A stretch of DNA of 64,000 bases from contig JBELBV010000001.1 in assembly GCA_042095135.1 (NCBI GenBank), positions 1 to 64,000 of the forward strand, written 5' to 3'. Position 1 is the first letter of the stretch; every line of letters starts with the position of its first letter. Shown here piece after piece: positions 42,459-51,954 of the stretch. A program made the position numbers and the translations under genes. This DNA comes from UA16 sp042095135. GTDB taxonomy: Bacteria; Bacteroidota; Bacteroidia; Flavobacteriales_D; Sanyastnellaceae. The notes below the pieces were generated by a model. The model was given only the letters and a program-made list of their open reading frames with translations. It was not told where the DNA came from and did not search any database.

Positions 42459-42857
42459 GATCGCATGCAAGCCCTACGCATTGCCTATTTTGTTGAAGAA
42501 CTGTCGCTTACCCCTGAGGAAAGTGCTCTATTCTGGCCCGCTTGGAACGAGGAACAAGATAAATTGCGTACCCACGGTGATGCCATCCGAACGCTGGAAA
42601 CAAAACTCAAGGAGGCGGAATCGGATGCGGAGGCTGAAGCATTGATCAACGAATTGAAGCAACTGCAACTGACGGCGGTTGAGCTCCAGCATCAAGTTGT
42701 GGAGCGCATGTCTTCCTTCATCGGATACCGCCGCGCCGGGATGATCAAACAAGTGGAGCGCGAATTCAGAACGCAAGTAATGAAGCGCAGGATGAACGGG
42801 AACGGTCAAGGCCAGCGCCCCGGAGGTCAGCGTCCAGGCGGTCCTCAGCGTTACTGA
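42459..42857 (+). CDS. Spy/CpxP-like periplasmic protein, 5' end lost in gap
   Basis: 132 visible codons beginning DRMQALRIAYFVEELSLTPE, with SALFWPAWNEEQDKL, long charged helices and a C-terminal Gly/Arg/Gln-rich tail (GQRPGGQRPGGPQRY). The ALRIAYFVEELSLTPEES...FWPxxNE pattern is that of the LTPEEA-type, Spy-like proteins found beside ECF sigma genes in Bacteroidota. Signal peptide is presumably in the missing part. The stop overlaps the convergent msrB end by 7 bp. Confidence 0.7.
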   Translation, partial: DRMQALRIAYFVEELSLTPEESALFWPAWNEEQDKLRTHGDAIRTLETKLKEAESDAEAEALINELKQLQLTAVELQHQVVERMSSFIGYRRAGMIKQVEREFRTQVMKRRMNGNGQGQRPGGQRPGGPQRY

Positions 42858-43252
42858 GGGATCAGGCAAACGCCATTAATGCAGTAGCGTATGCCCGTTG
42901 AGGTCGGTCCATCGGGAAACACATGTCCGAGGTGACCATCGCACGTACCGCACCGAATTTCGACGCGAACCATACCGTGGCTTTTGTCGAGCACCTCTTT
43001 CAGGGCTGCTTTGGAAGCCTCTTGATCGAAACTGGGCCATCCACACCCGGAATCAAACTGAGCTGCCGCATCGAATAATTTGGTTCCACAGCCCTTGCAC
43101 AGGAATTCACCTTGATGTCCGGTTTGGTGAAGGGGTGACGAGAACGGTCGCTCGGTGCCGTTTTGGCGCATTACCCGGTACGCCTCGGCGCCCAACGCAT
43201 CCAACCATTCCTGCTCCGTCTTGGGCTGGAAAGCTCCCTCATCAACGGCCAT
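42851..43252 (-). CDS. msrB: Peptide-methionine (R)-S-oxide reductase MsrB
   Basis: The ATG at 43252 gives 133 residues, a full MsrB; an open stretch upstream only reads through the helicase tail in another frame. Zinc-binding pairs CKGCG and CGTCDG, substrate-site HTxG-like LHQTGHQGEF, CGWPSFD, HLGHVFPDGP and the catalytic RYCINGVCL are all present. It repairs oxidised methionine in proteins; no signal peptide, so cytoplasmic. Its start overlaps the DEAD-helicase end by 11 bp, suggesting a joint transcript. Confidence 0.94.
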   Translation of the reverse strand: MAVDEGAFQPKTEQEWLDALGAEAYRVMRQNGTERPFSSPLHQTGHQGEFLCKGCGTKLFDAAAQFDSGCGWPSFDQEASKAALKEVLDKSHGMVRVEIRCGTCDGHLGHVFPDGPTSTGIRYCINGVCLIPQ

Positions 43253-44549
43253 GACCTGAAGGCATTGGACCCTTGCCGTGGTGACGATTGCCGCCTTTGC
43301 GCTTCGGTTTTCGGTGGTTGTTACCGTTGCCCTGATGATGACGGTTGCGCGGCCCCTTGCCTCCTCGATGGCCACCACCTCCACGACGTCGACCGCCTTT
43401 GGGATCGTACTCCGGGCCCTTGCCTACTTTTTCTGGCAGGTCCAGTTTGTCCACCGCGCGTTCAATCAGCCGCTCAATGCGACCGAACCGTTGCTGATCG
43501 TCAGGATTGACCAATGTAATGCCCTCTCCGTCGCGGTTGGCGCGCGCAGTTCGGCCGATGCGGTGCACGTAGTCCTCTTCGTTGGGCGGCACATCGTAAT
43601 TGACCACCAACTCGATGTTGTCGATGTCGATACCTCGGCTGACCACATCGGTTGCCACGAGGATCGGGAATTTGCGCTGGCGAAAGCCGAGCATGACCTC
43701 CTCCCTTTCGCTTTGTTCGGAATCGGATGAGATGCGCTCGCATTTGATTCCCGCCTTTCGCAACACGCGTATGACCTGTCCCACCGTCTTCTTTCGCGAG
43801 GTGAACACAATGCCCGACGCCACATCCCGGTCCTTCAGCACTTCCACAAGCACGTCATCTTTCTGATAATCAAAGAGGACATAGGCACCTTGCTTGATTT
43901 TCTCTGCGGGCTTGGAAAGCGCCAATTTTACGACTTCCGGGTCCTTTTGAAGGTCTCTGGCGAGGTCTTCGATGCGGTCTGGCATTGTGGCACTAAATAG
44001 CAAGGTCTGTCGATCGTCTCGGCATTTTTCTGCAATGCGCATGATGTCCCCAACAAAGCCCATGTCCAGCATTCGATCCGCTTCATCCAAGATCAAGCAT
44101 TGCAATTCAGACAAATCAACATACCCGAGGGTCAGATGAGACAAGAAGCGGCCCGGCGTGGCAATGATGATGTCCGCACCATCGGTCAAGGCCTTTTTTT
44201 CTCGGGTGAAATCATGGGCACTGCCCCCGCCATAAATGGCCAAACTTGTGACCTTGGCATAGTAGCCAAACCCTTCAACCGCTTGGTCGATTTGCATCGC
44301 CAATTCTCGGGTGGGCACGACGATCAATGCCTTGGTCTTGCCGTTGTCTTCTGTATCGAGGATTCGGTCAATGGTCGGCAATAAAAAAGCAGCCGTTTTA
44401 CCGGTACCGGTTTGAGCAATACCTAGAAAGTCCTTGCCTTTTAGAATCGTTGGTATGGCCTGTTCTTGAATGGGGGTTGCCTCTTCAAACCCCATGGCTT
44501 CGAGTGCATCAAGCACGTCGGGGTGCATCGGCATCACATCAAAGCGCAT
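43242..44549 (-). CDS. DEAD-box RNA helicase, RhlE-like
   Basis: The ATG at 44549 gives MRFDVMPMHPDVLDALEAMGF; a GTG at 44570 would add seven residues. 435 residues. Motifs: Q motif ATPIQEQAIP, I AQTGTGKT, Ia PTRELA, II DEAD, III SAT, IV-V ATDVVSRGIDI, VI HRIGRTAR. The C-terminal ~50 residues are Gly/Arg/His/Lys-rich (RRRGGGGHRGGKGPRN...), a disordered RNA-binding tail. Likely ribosome assembly or RNA turnover. A TAACTTTC -7-like box precedes it on the minus strand. Confidence 0.92.
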   Translation of the reverse strand: MRFDVMPMHPDVLDALEAMGFEEATPIQEQAIPTILKGKDFLGIAQTGTGKTAAFLLPTIDRILDTEDNGKTKALIVVPTRELAMQIDQAVEGFGYYAKVTSLAIYGGGSAHDFTREKKALTDGADIIIATPGRFLSHLTLGYVDLSELQCLILDEADRMLDMGFVGDIMRIAEKCRDDRQTLLFSATMPDRIEDLARDLQKDPEVVKLALSKPAEKIKQGAYVLFDYQKDDVLVEVLKDRDVASGIVFTSRKKTVGQVIRVLRKAGIKCERISSDSEQSEREEVMLGFRQRKFPILVATDVVSRGIDIDNIELVVNYDVPPNEEDYVHRIGRTARANRDGEGITLVNPDDQQRFGRIERLIERAVDKLDLPEKVGKGPEYDPKGGRRRGGGGHRGGKGPRNRHHQGNGNNHRKPKRKGGNRHHGKGPMPSGHGR

Positions 44550-44663
44550 GCGCTTATTTTCTTCTTCCACGCTTGAAAGTTACGGCGATTGCAACCAAAC
44601 CGGCATCAACGGTGTTATATTTTCGCTCCAACGTATTCAATACTTGCGTCGTATCTACAATAA

Positions 44664-47372
44664 ATGAAATTGCCTGTTGTCCTTGCGAAGGTGATGTTGT
44701 TCCTCTTGTGCGCTCTGCAAGCGACCCAAGGGCTGGCCGCGCACGCCATGGGCGGCGAGATTTACTACAACTACCTGGGCGATGGTGATTTTGAAATCAC
44801 GCTGATTTTTTACCGGGAATGCTACAACAGCAGCGTCGAACCCAGCGGATGGCAGAGCGGAGGAACGAACCTCGATCCCGAAATCAAATTGGGCATCTAC
44901 GAAGCCAACAACTTGTACGCGCAGTATGACGTAGATCTCATCGAAGCTTCGATTGAGCCATTGGAGACGTTACTCGAGAACCCGTGTGGGAATTTGCCGC
45001 CCGACCTGTGCATGCAGAGATTGGAGTATACCATCGTGGTCAACTTGCCGCCAAGCGACACAGGGTACGACTTGATCTTCCAGCGCTGCTGTCGGAATCC
45101 GGGCATTGCGAACATTCCCAATCCCGGAGACGTCGGGATCACCCTGACCACCCAAATTCCGCCGTTCACGGACGATAGCAGCCCCAACAGCAGTCCACAA
45201 TTCAACGTTTACCCGCCCGAAGCCATTTGCACCAACTTTGACTTCTTCTTGGACCAGAGTGCGACCGATGCAGACGGAGACTCGCTCGCGTATTCGTTTT
45301 GCACCCCACTGGATGGTGGTTCGCCGAATGACCCCTCTCCCAACCCCCAACCGGCTTCGACATTTTCAACGATTCCCTGGGGTGGAGGTTTCAGCGCCAT
45401 CAATCCCATCCCATCCAATCCCCCGTTGGACATCGATCCGGAGACCGGTCAAATCACCGGATTTCCGACAACACCTGGTGCGTATGTCATCGGTATCTGC
45501 GTATCGGAATACCGAGACGGTGAATTACTGAGCACGGTCATGCGCGATTTCCAATTCAACGTCGTCATGTGCGACCCGACCATCATCTCGGCCGCCCAAC
45601 CGCAAACAGACAACCAGCTGTGCATCGGTGAAACGATTTCATTCATAGAAAACAGCATCGGTGCCCAAAGCTTGCTATGGGATTTTGGAGTACCGGGCAT
45701 CGACACGGACATCAGCACCATCAATGAACCTACGTACACCTATCCAGATACAGGGGTGTACACGGTGACATTGATCGCTAACCCCACCTGGCCGTGCGCC
45801 GACACCTCATCGCAGGTCTTTTACGTGTACGAACCTATCGACTTGAACATTGAAGTCATTGATTTTGAATGCTTGAACGGCGTAGAAGCGTTTGACTTAC
45901 AAGCCAACGGAGCATTTACAGAAAACACCAATTTGACGTGGGATCTCATCGGAGGCTTGCCCAACAGTCAAGAGGGGTTGACCACCGATTGGGTCACGTT
46001 TGCCAATGCCGATGAATGGACGGTAACACTGGAAGCCGAACATTATGGGTGTGAATCTTCGGCCAACTTCACGTGGGATGCTCCGGCGAGTCCCATGGCA
46101 GCGGTAGCCGACCAAAGCTCCTTTTGCCAAGGATTTGACTTCGATTTCGAAAACCTTTCTCAGAATGGAGAAAACTGGTATTGGGACTTCGGTGTCGCCG
46201 GGACAAACGACGACACGTCCACCGAGGAATCCCCTTCGTACACCTACCCTGGTGATGGCATTTACACGGTTGAGCTCATCGTAACCACGCCCTACACGTG
46301 TGCCGACACCGCCTATTCGACCGTCGAAATATTTCCGGAAATTGACCCTGCATTTGAAGCGCCCGACCCGGAGTGTTTCTCCACCAACAACTTCTCTTTG
46401 GTACCGCTAGTGGAAAACGACCCCATCACAACTTACAGTTGGGATCTTGGAGGAGAAACCGTGAGCGCAACCATCAACGGTGCCACAGTTTCTAATTTAG
46501 TCTACGCAGCACCTGGCACTTACACCGTGGAGGTCACAGCCATTGCCAATGGTTGCGAAGTCACCGCCAGTCAAGAAGTGTGGGTCATTGTCGATCCGAG
46601 CATCGGTTTTCAAGGAGGACCTCCCCTTGGTTGTCCGCCGCATTCGGTATCGTTCAACAACACCAGCGAAACGGAGACTGCTACGACCTACTTGTGGGAT
46701 TTTGGTGACGGTACAACCTCCATATCCGCTGAACCGGTGCACATTTATGAAAATCCCGGAACATACAGTGTAACGCTAACCATGAATTCCACGGGCTACT
46801 GCAGCCAAGAGTTGATGCTCACACAGTCGGGATTGGTCCAAGTCCAAGCCATTCCTAGCGCCGGGTTCGATATCACGCCCAATCAGGTGGACATCCTCAA
46901 CCCCGTCATCGAATACGAAACGTTGGCCACGGGCAATGTGCAATGCTTCTACAACTTCGGAGACGGCGGTTCATCCAGCGATTGCAGTGGAACTTACACG
47001 TTCAGTGATGGCGGTTACTTCGATGTAGTTCAGACCGTAATCAACGAAGCGGGCTGTACCAACACCGCCATTGGCCAAGTGGCCGTTTCAGGAACGGTTT
47101 TTTATGCTCCCACTGCCTTCACACCGGACCACGATGGCATCAACGACGTGTGGGTTCCCGTTGCCCTCGGGGTTTCTGAATACCGGCTCATCGTTTACAA
47201 TCGCTGGGGGGAGTTGGTCTGGCAAACAGACGTCAAAGACGAACCTTGGCTCGGTCAAGTCAACGACGGTTCCCACTTCGCACCCGACGGACTGTACTAT
47301 TACGAAGTCTTTATTTCGGACTTGCTCGCCATGCCCCACACCTACCGCGGGCACCTGCAACTGCTGCGCTGA
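44664..47372 (+). CDS. Large secreted PKD-repeat protein with gliding-type (T9SS type B) C-terminal domain
   Basis: A 902-residue protein. Signal peptide (about 1-27, ending GLAAHA). The mature N-terminus MGGEIYYNYLGDGDFEITLIFYRECYN is a domain frequent in flavobacterial adhesins. PKD-like repeats follow, each with a WDFG-type core (LLWDFGVPGIDTD, WYWDFGVAGTND, YLWDFGDGTTS) and YTYPDTGVYTVTL strands. The end (YAPTAFTPDHDGINDVW ... YNRWGELVWQ ... PDGLYYYEVFI) is the gliding-motility/CHU_C type B sorting domain. Probably a surface adhesin exported by the T9SS. Divergent from the helicase. Confidence 0.9.
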   Translation: MKLPVVLAKVMLFLLCALQATQGLAAHAMGGEIYYNYLGDGDFEITLIFYRECYNSSVEPSGWQSGGTNLDPEIKLGIYEANNLYAQYDVDLIEASIEPLETLLENPCGNLPPDLCMQRLEYTIVVNLPPSDTGYDLIFQRCCRNPGIANIPNPGDVGITLTTQIPPFTDDSSPNSSPQFNVYPPEAICTNFDFFLDQSATDADGDSLAYSFCTPLDGGSPNDPSPNPQPASTFSTIPWGGGFSAINPIPSNPPLDIDPETGQITGFPTTPGAYVIGICVSEYRDGELLSTVMRDFQFNVVMCDPTIISAAQPQTDNQLCIGETISFIENSIGAQSLLWDFGVPGIDTDISTINEPTYTYPDTGVYTVTLIANPTWPCADTSSQVFYVYEPIDLNIEVIDFECLNGVEAFDLQANGAFTENTNLTWDLIGGLPNSQEGLTTDWVTFANADEWTVTLEAEHYGCESSANFTWDAPASPMAAVADQSSFCQGFDFDFENLSQNGENWYWDFGVAGTNDDTSTEESPSYTYPGDGIYTVELIVTTPYTCADTAYSTVEIFPEIDPAFEAPDPECFSTNNFSLVPLVENDPITTYSWDLGGETVSATINGATVSNLVYAAPGTYTVEVTAIANGCEVTASQEVWVIVDPSIGFQGGPPLGCPPHSVSFNNTSETETATTYLWDFGDGTTSISAEPVHIYENPGTYSVTLTMNSTGYCSQELMLTQSGLVQVQAIPSAGFDITPNQVDILNPVIEYETLATGNVQCFYNFGDGGSSSDCSGTYTFSDGGYFDVVQTVINEAGCTNTAIGQVAVSGTVFYAPTAFTPDHDGINDVWVPVALGVSEYRLIVYNRWGELVWQTDVKDEPWLGQVNDGSHFAPDGLYYYEVFISDLLAMPHTYRGHLQLLR

Positions 47373-47447
47373 CACCGTGCAGAATTATCGCTTTCGTTTT
47401 GGTTCTTACACCGGGTCGAATATATTAGCGATGCTAGAGTTTCTAAG

Positions 47448-47825
47448 ATGAGCGATCAAAACAACCGAGAGGAAATCTATTCCCGACCCGTCCGCGCAGG
47501 TAAACGCACGTACTTCTTCGACGTCAAAGCCACACGAGGCCAAGACCTCTACATGACCATCACGGAGAGCAAGCGTCGTTTCGATGACGACGGCAACGTG
47601 CACTACCAAAAGCACAAGATTTTCTTGTACCGTGAAGACTTTGCCAACTTTGAGGAAGGCTTTGTGGACGCCGTAGAGAAAATCCAAGAGCTGATGGCTA
47701 CCGGAAACTACCGGGATCCCATTGCTGAGCGCAAAGCGAAAGAGGAAGCCGGACCGGTGGCGGAAGAAACAACAGAACCAGGTAGCGAAAGCACCTCTGA
47801 TGACATCAGTTTTGACGACCTCTAG
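47448..47825 (+). CDS. DUF3276 / PUR-alpha-like nucleic-acid-binding protein
   Basis: A 125-residue protein. The PUR-like core EEIYSRPVRAGKRTYFFDVKAT ... YMTITESKRRF ... HKIFLYREDFANFEEGFVDAVEKI covers about 8-85; an acidic tail follows. This family is nearly universal in Bacteroidota and related to eukaryotic Pur-alpha single-strand binding folds. A TATATTAG box (47421-47428) with TTTTGG 18 bp upstream could be its promoter. A strong hairpin terminator follows at 47870. Confidence 0.88.
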   Translation: MSDQNNREEIYSRPVRAGKRTYFFDVKATRGQDLYMTITESKRRFDDDGNVHYQKHKIFLYREDFANFEEGFVDAVEKIQELMATGNYRDPIAERKAKEEAGPVAEETTEPGSESTSDDISFDDL

Positions 47826-47869
47826 TCCCACCACCCGGAGCGCCTGATCTCCCCATACATACTGCACAA

Positions 47870-47912
47870 AAGCGCGCGAAACGGTGAATAACTTTTCGCG
47901 CGCTTCTCTTTT
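47870..47912 (+). terminator. Strong intrinsic terminator after the DUF3276 gene
   Basis: AAGCGCGCGAAA (47870-47881) and TTTCGCGCGCTT (47894-47905) are a perfect 12-bp inverted repeat with a 12-nt loop, followed by CTCTTTT. It separates the DUF3276 unit from the parA promoter just downstream. Confidence 0.85.
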
Positions 47913-47920
47913 CAACCGTT

Positions 47921-47928
47921 TACCTTTG
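47921..47928 (+). promoter_or_regulatory. -7 box of the parAB promoter
   Basis: TACCTTTG is an exact TAnnTTTG match, about 105 nt upstream of the parA ATG. The -33 region overlaps the terminator stem (TTTCG at 47894), so a canonical TTTG at ideal distance is lacking. A ~98-nt leader is implied. Confidence 0.5.
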
Positions 47929-48032
47929 GATAGGGTCTTGTTGGGTCCGATTTCGCAAGAATTCGAGCACAATTCGCGTTCCATTGAGAGATTGGAACGG
48001 TCCTTGCGACCCAAAAGCATAAACTGAACGTC

Positions 48033-48842
48033 ATGGGCAAAGTCATAGCAGTAGCAAATCAAAAAGGCGGTGTAGGAAAAACCACCACAGCAATCAACTT
48101 GGGTGCTTGCTTTGGCGTTTTGGAATACAAGACCCTGTTGATTGATGCCGATCCCCAAGCCAACGCAACGTCTGGCCTTGGCATTGATTTACCCACTGTA
48201 AATAAGGGCACATACGAGGCTCTACTCGGGGACACCAACCTCACCGATTCCATCGTTTCCACTTCGAGTCCCAACCTTGACTTGCTGCCAGCGCGGATTG
48301 ACCTCGTCGGTGCTGAAATCGAATTGATCTCAAAAGGAGATCGCGAACACCAATTGCGTAAGGCATTGGACTCGGTTCGCGACGACTACGATTTCATCAT
48401 CATCGATTGTTCACCTAGCCTTGGATTGATCACCATCAATTCACTCGTCTCAGCGGACGCCGTTCTCATTCCTGTTCAATGCGAGTATTTCGCGCTCGAA
48501 GGGTTGGGAAAGTTACTCAACACCATTAAAATCGTGCAGTCCGGATTGAACGATGCACTCGAAGTTGAAGGCATTTTACTGACCATGTACGACACACGCC
48601 TGCGATTGGCCAACCAGGTCGTGGATGAGGTCCGAACGCACTTCCAAGACTTGGTCATGAAGACCATCATTCACCGCAACACGCGTTTGGGCGAAGCCCC
48701 AAGCTTCGGTGAATCCATCATTATGCACGATGCGTCTTCCAAAGGCTCCATCAATTATTTGAACCTCGCCCGGGAAATCCTCCAACGCAATCAGATGACC
48801 CAGATGACTGACGAGGAAAAAATAATTCCCGTTTCGAACTGA
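48033..48842 (+). CDS. parA: Chromosome-partitioning ATPase ParA (Soj)
   Basis: A 269-residue protein. Deviant Walker A QKGGVGKTTTAINLG, the A' block LLIDADPQANATSGLG, and Walker B-like FIIIDCSPSLGLITINSL identify a chromosomal ParA. It binds DNA non-specifically and moves ParB-parS complexes. The parB gene follows after 14 bp. The pair lies about 8 kb from dnaA, as expected near the replication origin. Confidence 0.95.
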   Translation: MGKVIAVANQKGGVGKTTTAINLGACFGVLEYKTLLIDADPQANATSGLGIDLPTVNKGTYEALLGDTNLTDSIVSTSSPNLDLLPARIDLVGAEIELISKGDREHQLRKALDSVRDDYDFIIIDCSPSLGLITINSLVSADAVLIPVQCEYFALEGLGKLLNTIKIVQSGLNDALEVEGILLTMYDTRLRLANQVVDEVRTHFQDLVMKTIIHRNTRLGEAPSFGESIIMHDASSKGSINYLNLAREILQRNQMTQMTDEEKIIPVSN

Positions 48843-48856
48843 TTGAATCGCACGGC

Positions 48857-49756
48857 ATGTCGAAAAAACAAGCACTCGGAAGAGGACTTGGCGCCTTGCT
48901 TCCAGGCGCACCCACACCGGCAACGGTTGATGCACAGCCCAAGGACGCGCCTCCAGTAATTGGCTCTATGGCCGGCAATATTTGCTCGCTGACCATTTCG
49001 CAAATCGACAACAACCCCGACCAGCCACGACGGGAGTTTGATCCCAGCCTACTGGAAGAACTCGCCCAAAGCATTCGCGAACTGGGCATCATACAGCCCA
49101 TCACGGTGCACAAAGTTCGCGCCGATAAATACCAGATCATCTCAGGGGAACGCAGGTTCCGTGCCGCTCAATTGGCGGGCCTCGAAGAAGTACCGGCATA
49201 CATACGAGAGGTCAATGACCAGACCCTCCTCGAGATGGCTCTCGTCGAGAACATCCAGCGTGAAGATTTGCACGCCATCGAGATTGCCATCTCTTTCAAG
49301 CGGCTGATTGATGAGTGTGAGCTTACCCACGAAAACCTCGGTGCACGATTGGGCAAAAACCGGTCTACCATCACCAATTACATTCGCTTATTGCAGCTCC
49401 CCGCTGAAATGCAGCTGGCCGTTCGGCACAAGACCATTAGCATGGGGCACGCGCGTGCCCTTATTGCCATCGATGACCCCGCATGGCAAAAGACCGTATT
49501 CGACCGAATTGAGGCAGAACAACTTTCAGTCCGAGCAGTGGAAGAATTGGCACGTGTGCGCAAAAACAAAACCACTTCCCGGTCCAAGTCCAAACCAGTA
49601 CTCACCTTTGATGAGCAACAGGTTCAAGCCGACCTTCGATTGAAATACGGCCAAGGTTCGCGGCTACGCAAAGACAAGGAAGGTGGCGGTAGGATTGAAT
49701 TGAATTTCAAGGACGCGACGGAGCTGGATAACCTCCTTAACCGGTTAGGCATCTGA
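48857..49756 (+). CDS. parB: Chromosome-partitioning protein ParB (Spo0J)
   Basis: A 299-residue protein. N-terminal KQALGRGLGALLPG (ParA-stimulating, arginine-containing peptide), ParB/Srx domain with DNPDQPRREFDP-like IDNNPDQPRREF and ISGERRFRAAQLAG (CTP-binding GERRxRA), helix-turn-helix region LGKNRSTITNYIRLLQLP and MGHARALIAI, then the C-terminal dimerisation domain. It binds parS and spreads. Overlaps the next gene by 1 bp. Confidence 0.95.
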   Translation: MSKKQALGRGLGALLPGAPTPATVDAQPKDAPPVIGSMAGNICSLTISQIDNNPDQPRREFDPSLLEELAQSIRELGIIQPITVHKVRADKYQIISGERRFRAAQLAGLEEVPAYIREVNDQTLLEMALVENIQREDLHAIEIAISFKRLIDECELTHENLGARLGKNRSTITNYIRLLQLPAEMQLAVRHKTISMGHARALIAIDDPAWQKTVFDRIEAEQLSVRAVEELARVRKNKTTSRSKSKPVLTFDEQQVQADLRLKYGQGSRLRKDKEGGGRIELNFKDATELDNLLNRLGI

Positions 49757-50367
49757 TGCGGATACTCCGGATTGCCGCTTGGACGTGTGCATTTAGCTTG
49801 TTTTCATCTACAGCCTGGCTCTGGGGACAATCCAACTCGGTTCCTCAAGATTCCCTAGAAGACCTCCGCATCACGCGTACCACTCGATTGGCCGCATTCA
49901 TCCCCGGCGCTGGTCAAATTGCCAACCGCAAATATTGGAAAGCCCCTGTGGTCTGGGGGGGGGTCTACTGGTGTGTCAGTTCAATCGACTTCAATCGCAC
50001 CGAGCTCTCAGCCGCCCGTACCCGTCTGATAGAATTGGAAGAAGCCGATCCAGCAACGATCCCGAATTACGCCAGCGAGCTCCAGTCGGCACGTAGCGAA
50101 GAAGCTTTTTACCGGCGAAACCGCGACCTGAGTTGGTTCGCCCTCATCGGCGTCCATGCCCTGAGCGTTTTGGATGCCCACGTCGACGCCAACCTGCTGT
50201 CCTTTGACATCAGTGAAAACTTAGCGCTGCACCTCCGGCCCGTTCCTGCCACCCATACAACCGCGATGCTCGCGCCCGGACTTGTGATACGTTGGCGCCG
50301 TGCAGGGCATAAATTCACGAACTTCGAGCATTCGAAACGAGCACATCGGGCCTCTAAAAAAAAATGA
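49756..50367 (+). CDS. DUF5683 membrane-associated protein
   Basis: A 203-residue protein. Signal peptide (about 1-25, ending WLWG); the family core TRLAAFIPGAGQIANRKYWKAPVVWGGVYWC is followed by a coiled segment and FALIGVHALSVLDAHVDANLLSFDISENLALHLRP. DUF5683 proteins are common next to parB and lepB in Bacteroidota; function unknown. A run of nine G (49955-49963) lies in the core codons and could be slippage-prone. The next gene starts 3 bp after its stop. Confidence 0.85.
   Translation: MRILRIAAWTCAFSLFSSTAWLWGQSNSVPQDSLEDLRITRTTRLAAFIPGAGQIANRKYWKAPVVWGGVYWCVSSIDFNRTELSAARTRLIELEEADPATIPNYASELQSARSEEAFYRRNRDLSWFALIGVHALSVLDAHVDANLLSFDISENLALHLRPVPATHTTAMLAPGLVIRWRRAGHKFTNFEHSKRAHRASKKK
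49955..49963 (+). repeat. G9 homopolymer in the DUF5683 gene
   Basis: Nine consecutive G encode part of VWGGV. Tracts this long mutate by slippage and in other bacteria can switch genes on and off; here the reading frame is intact. A sequencing or assembly error in run length is also possible but the frame argues against it. Confidence 0.9.
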
Positions 50368-50370
50368 GAA

Positions 50371-51954
50371 ATGGAATTGATCCCCTGGATTTTACTTGGC
50401 ATCCTGCTCATTGAGCACATCATTTTTCTGCCCGCACTGTTCGAACGAGCAGGGCTAAACAAGACCCACGGATTCATTCCAGGATTGAATTATTGGACCT
50501 GGCTCAAAGCCATTGGACGGCCGTGGTATTGGCTCTTACTCCTGGCAATCCCTGGAGTGAACCTGATCATGTTGGTCATCATGCACGTCGAATTGGGCAT
50601 TGCCTTTGGTGAACGATCAACCGTTGACCAATGGAAACAAGGGGCCTTACCTTGGGTATTCTTGCCTATCCTGAGCCGTTCTGGATTTAAGTACGTCGGC
50701 AAGCGGGATTGGACGAATATCAAAAAGTCTACAGGACGTGAATGGGGCGAAAGCATCCTGTGGGCGCTGGTGGTGGCCACCGTGGTTCGCACGTTTATTT
50801 TTGAAGCCTTTATGATTCCAACCGGTTCGATGGAGGGCAGCATGCTGGTCGGTGACTACCTCTACGTGAGCAAAACCAGTTACGGTCCTAAAGTGCCGCA
50901 AACTCCCGTCTCCGTGCCACTCATTCACAATGCGTTGCCCGGATCCATGACGCCTAGCTACACCGAGTGGTTTGCCCTTCCTTACAAACGGCTTCCGGGC
51001 ATTCGCGAGGTGGAGCGCTATGATGCCGTTGTGTTCAACTTCCCCCACGGCGATACCATTGTGGTCGATCCGCAATGGGCCGGGCACGATTACTACGCCA
51101 TCCTCCGCATGGAAGCCATCAAGCGGGCTGGAGGCAACGTCGAAACGTACGTCAACGATCCGGCTGCGTATGAAGCCCAAGCCCGAGCAGCCCTTGAAAA
51201 GCGTTTTGGCATTCGGGCCCGACCGCTGGACAAAACAGAAAACTACGTCAAGCGTTGTGTCGCCTTACCCGGTGAGACCATCTCGGCTGAAGCCGGCCAA
51301 CTGTTCATCAATGGAGAAGCATTGGAGCCTCCTGCCGGAGTCCAATACGAATACACCATCACCTTCCCATCCCCCATGGAAAAGCGCCGGGTTCACAAAG
51401 GATTGGGCTTGACCAACATCGACGGCTCCATGGAAAACCGAGCCCTCGAAGCCGTCTGGGTATTGACCGAGGAGGAAAAGAACCAATTGGAAAGCAGCGG
51501 CATGGCAACGAGCATCGAGCGCGTAGATTTGAGCTACCGCCGCGGACGATTGGAAATGTTCCCCAATGCGTACCTGCCTGAATTCAATGCTTGGGATCCG
51601 GATAATTTTGGTCCCATCACCTTGCCCTCTCGTGGAATGACTGTCGAACTCACGCCCCGAAACATCGCGCTGTACCGCCGGGCCATCTCTACCTATGAAG
51701 GTCATAACGTCGAAGTCGTGGGTGATGACGTCCGCATCGATGGGCAGTCCACTTCTACGTACACCTTTGCGCTGAATTACTATTGGATGATGGGCGATAA
51801 CCGACACCGATCCGCTGACTCGCGCATGTGGGGCTTTGTGCCCGAAACCCACATTGTTGGACGGGCCTCCTTTGTCTGGTTTTCCAAGCAAAACGAAGCC
51901 CAGCATGGGGAGAGCAGGATCCGCTGGGACCGCATGTTCAAAAGCGTCAAGTGA
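50371..51954 (+). CDS. lepB: Signal peptidase I (Bacteroidota-type, long)
   Basis: A 527-residue protein, about 200 longer than E. coli LepB. An N-terminal membrane region (about 1-75, DUF5684-like) precedes the first catalytic anchor. The nucleophile Ser lies in FMIPTGSMEGSML (about 150), the general-base Lys in NYVKRCVALPGE (about 295), and GDNRHRSADSRMWGFVP is box E. A large insert between the boxes is usual in this phylum. It cleaves Sec signal peptides of exported proteins. It overlaps the WbqC gene by 4 bp (GTGA). Confidence 0.93.
   Translation: MELIPWILLGILLIEHIIFLPALFERAGLNKTHGFIPGLNYWTWLKAIGRPWYWLLLLAIPGVNLIMLVIMHVELGIAFGERSTVDQWKQGALPWVFLPILSRSGFKYVGKRDWTNIKKSTGREWGESILWALVVATVVRTFIFEAFMIPTGSMEGSMLVGDYLYVSKTSYGPKVPQTPVSVPLIHNALPGSMTPSYTEWFALPYKRLPGIREVERYDAVVFNFPHGDTIVVDPQWAGHDYYAILRMEAIKRAGGNVETYVNDPAAYEAQARAALEKRFGIRARPLDKTENYVKRCVALPGETISAEAGQLFINGEALEPPAGVQYEYTITFPSPMEKRRVHKGLGLTNIDGSMENRALEAVWVLTEEEKNQLESSGMATSIERVDLSYRRGRLEMFPNAYLPEFNAWDPDNFGPITLPSRGMTVELTPRNIALYRRAISTYEGHNVEVVGDDVRIDGQSTSTYTFALNYYWMMGDNRHRSADSRMWGFVPETHIVGRASFVWFSKQNEAQHGESRIRWDRMFKSVK

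Noticed and set aside
42183..42470. Frames that read through the N run on either strand
   Set aside because: They exist only because unknown bases cannot give stop codons.
43253..43384. N-terminal extension of MsrB
   Set aside because: It is the helicase tail read in another frame; MsrB is complete from ATG 43252.
47826..48032. Possible small RNA or tRNA between the DUF3276 gene and parA
   Set aside because: The structure seen is a terminator hairpin followed by a promoter; no cloverleaf or conserved tRNA TTC arm is visible.
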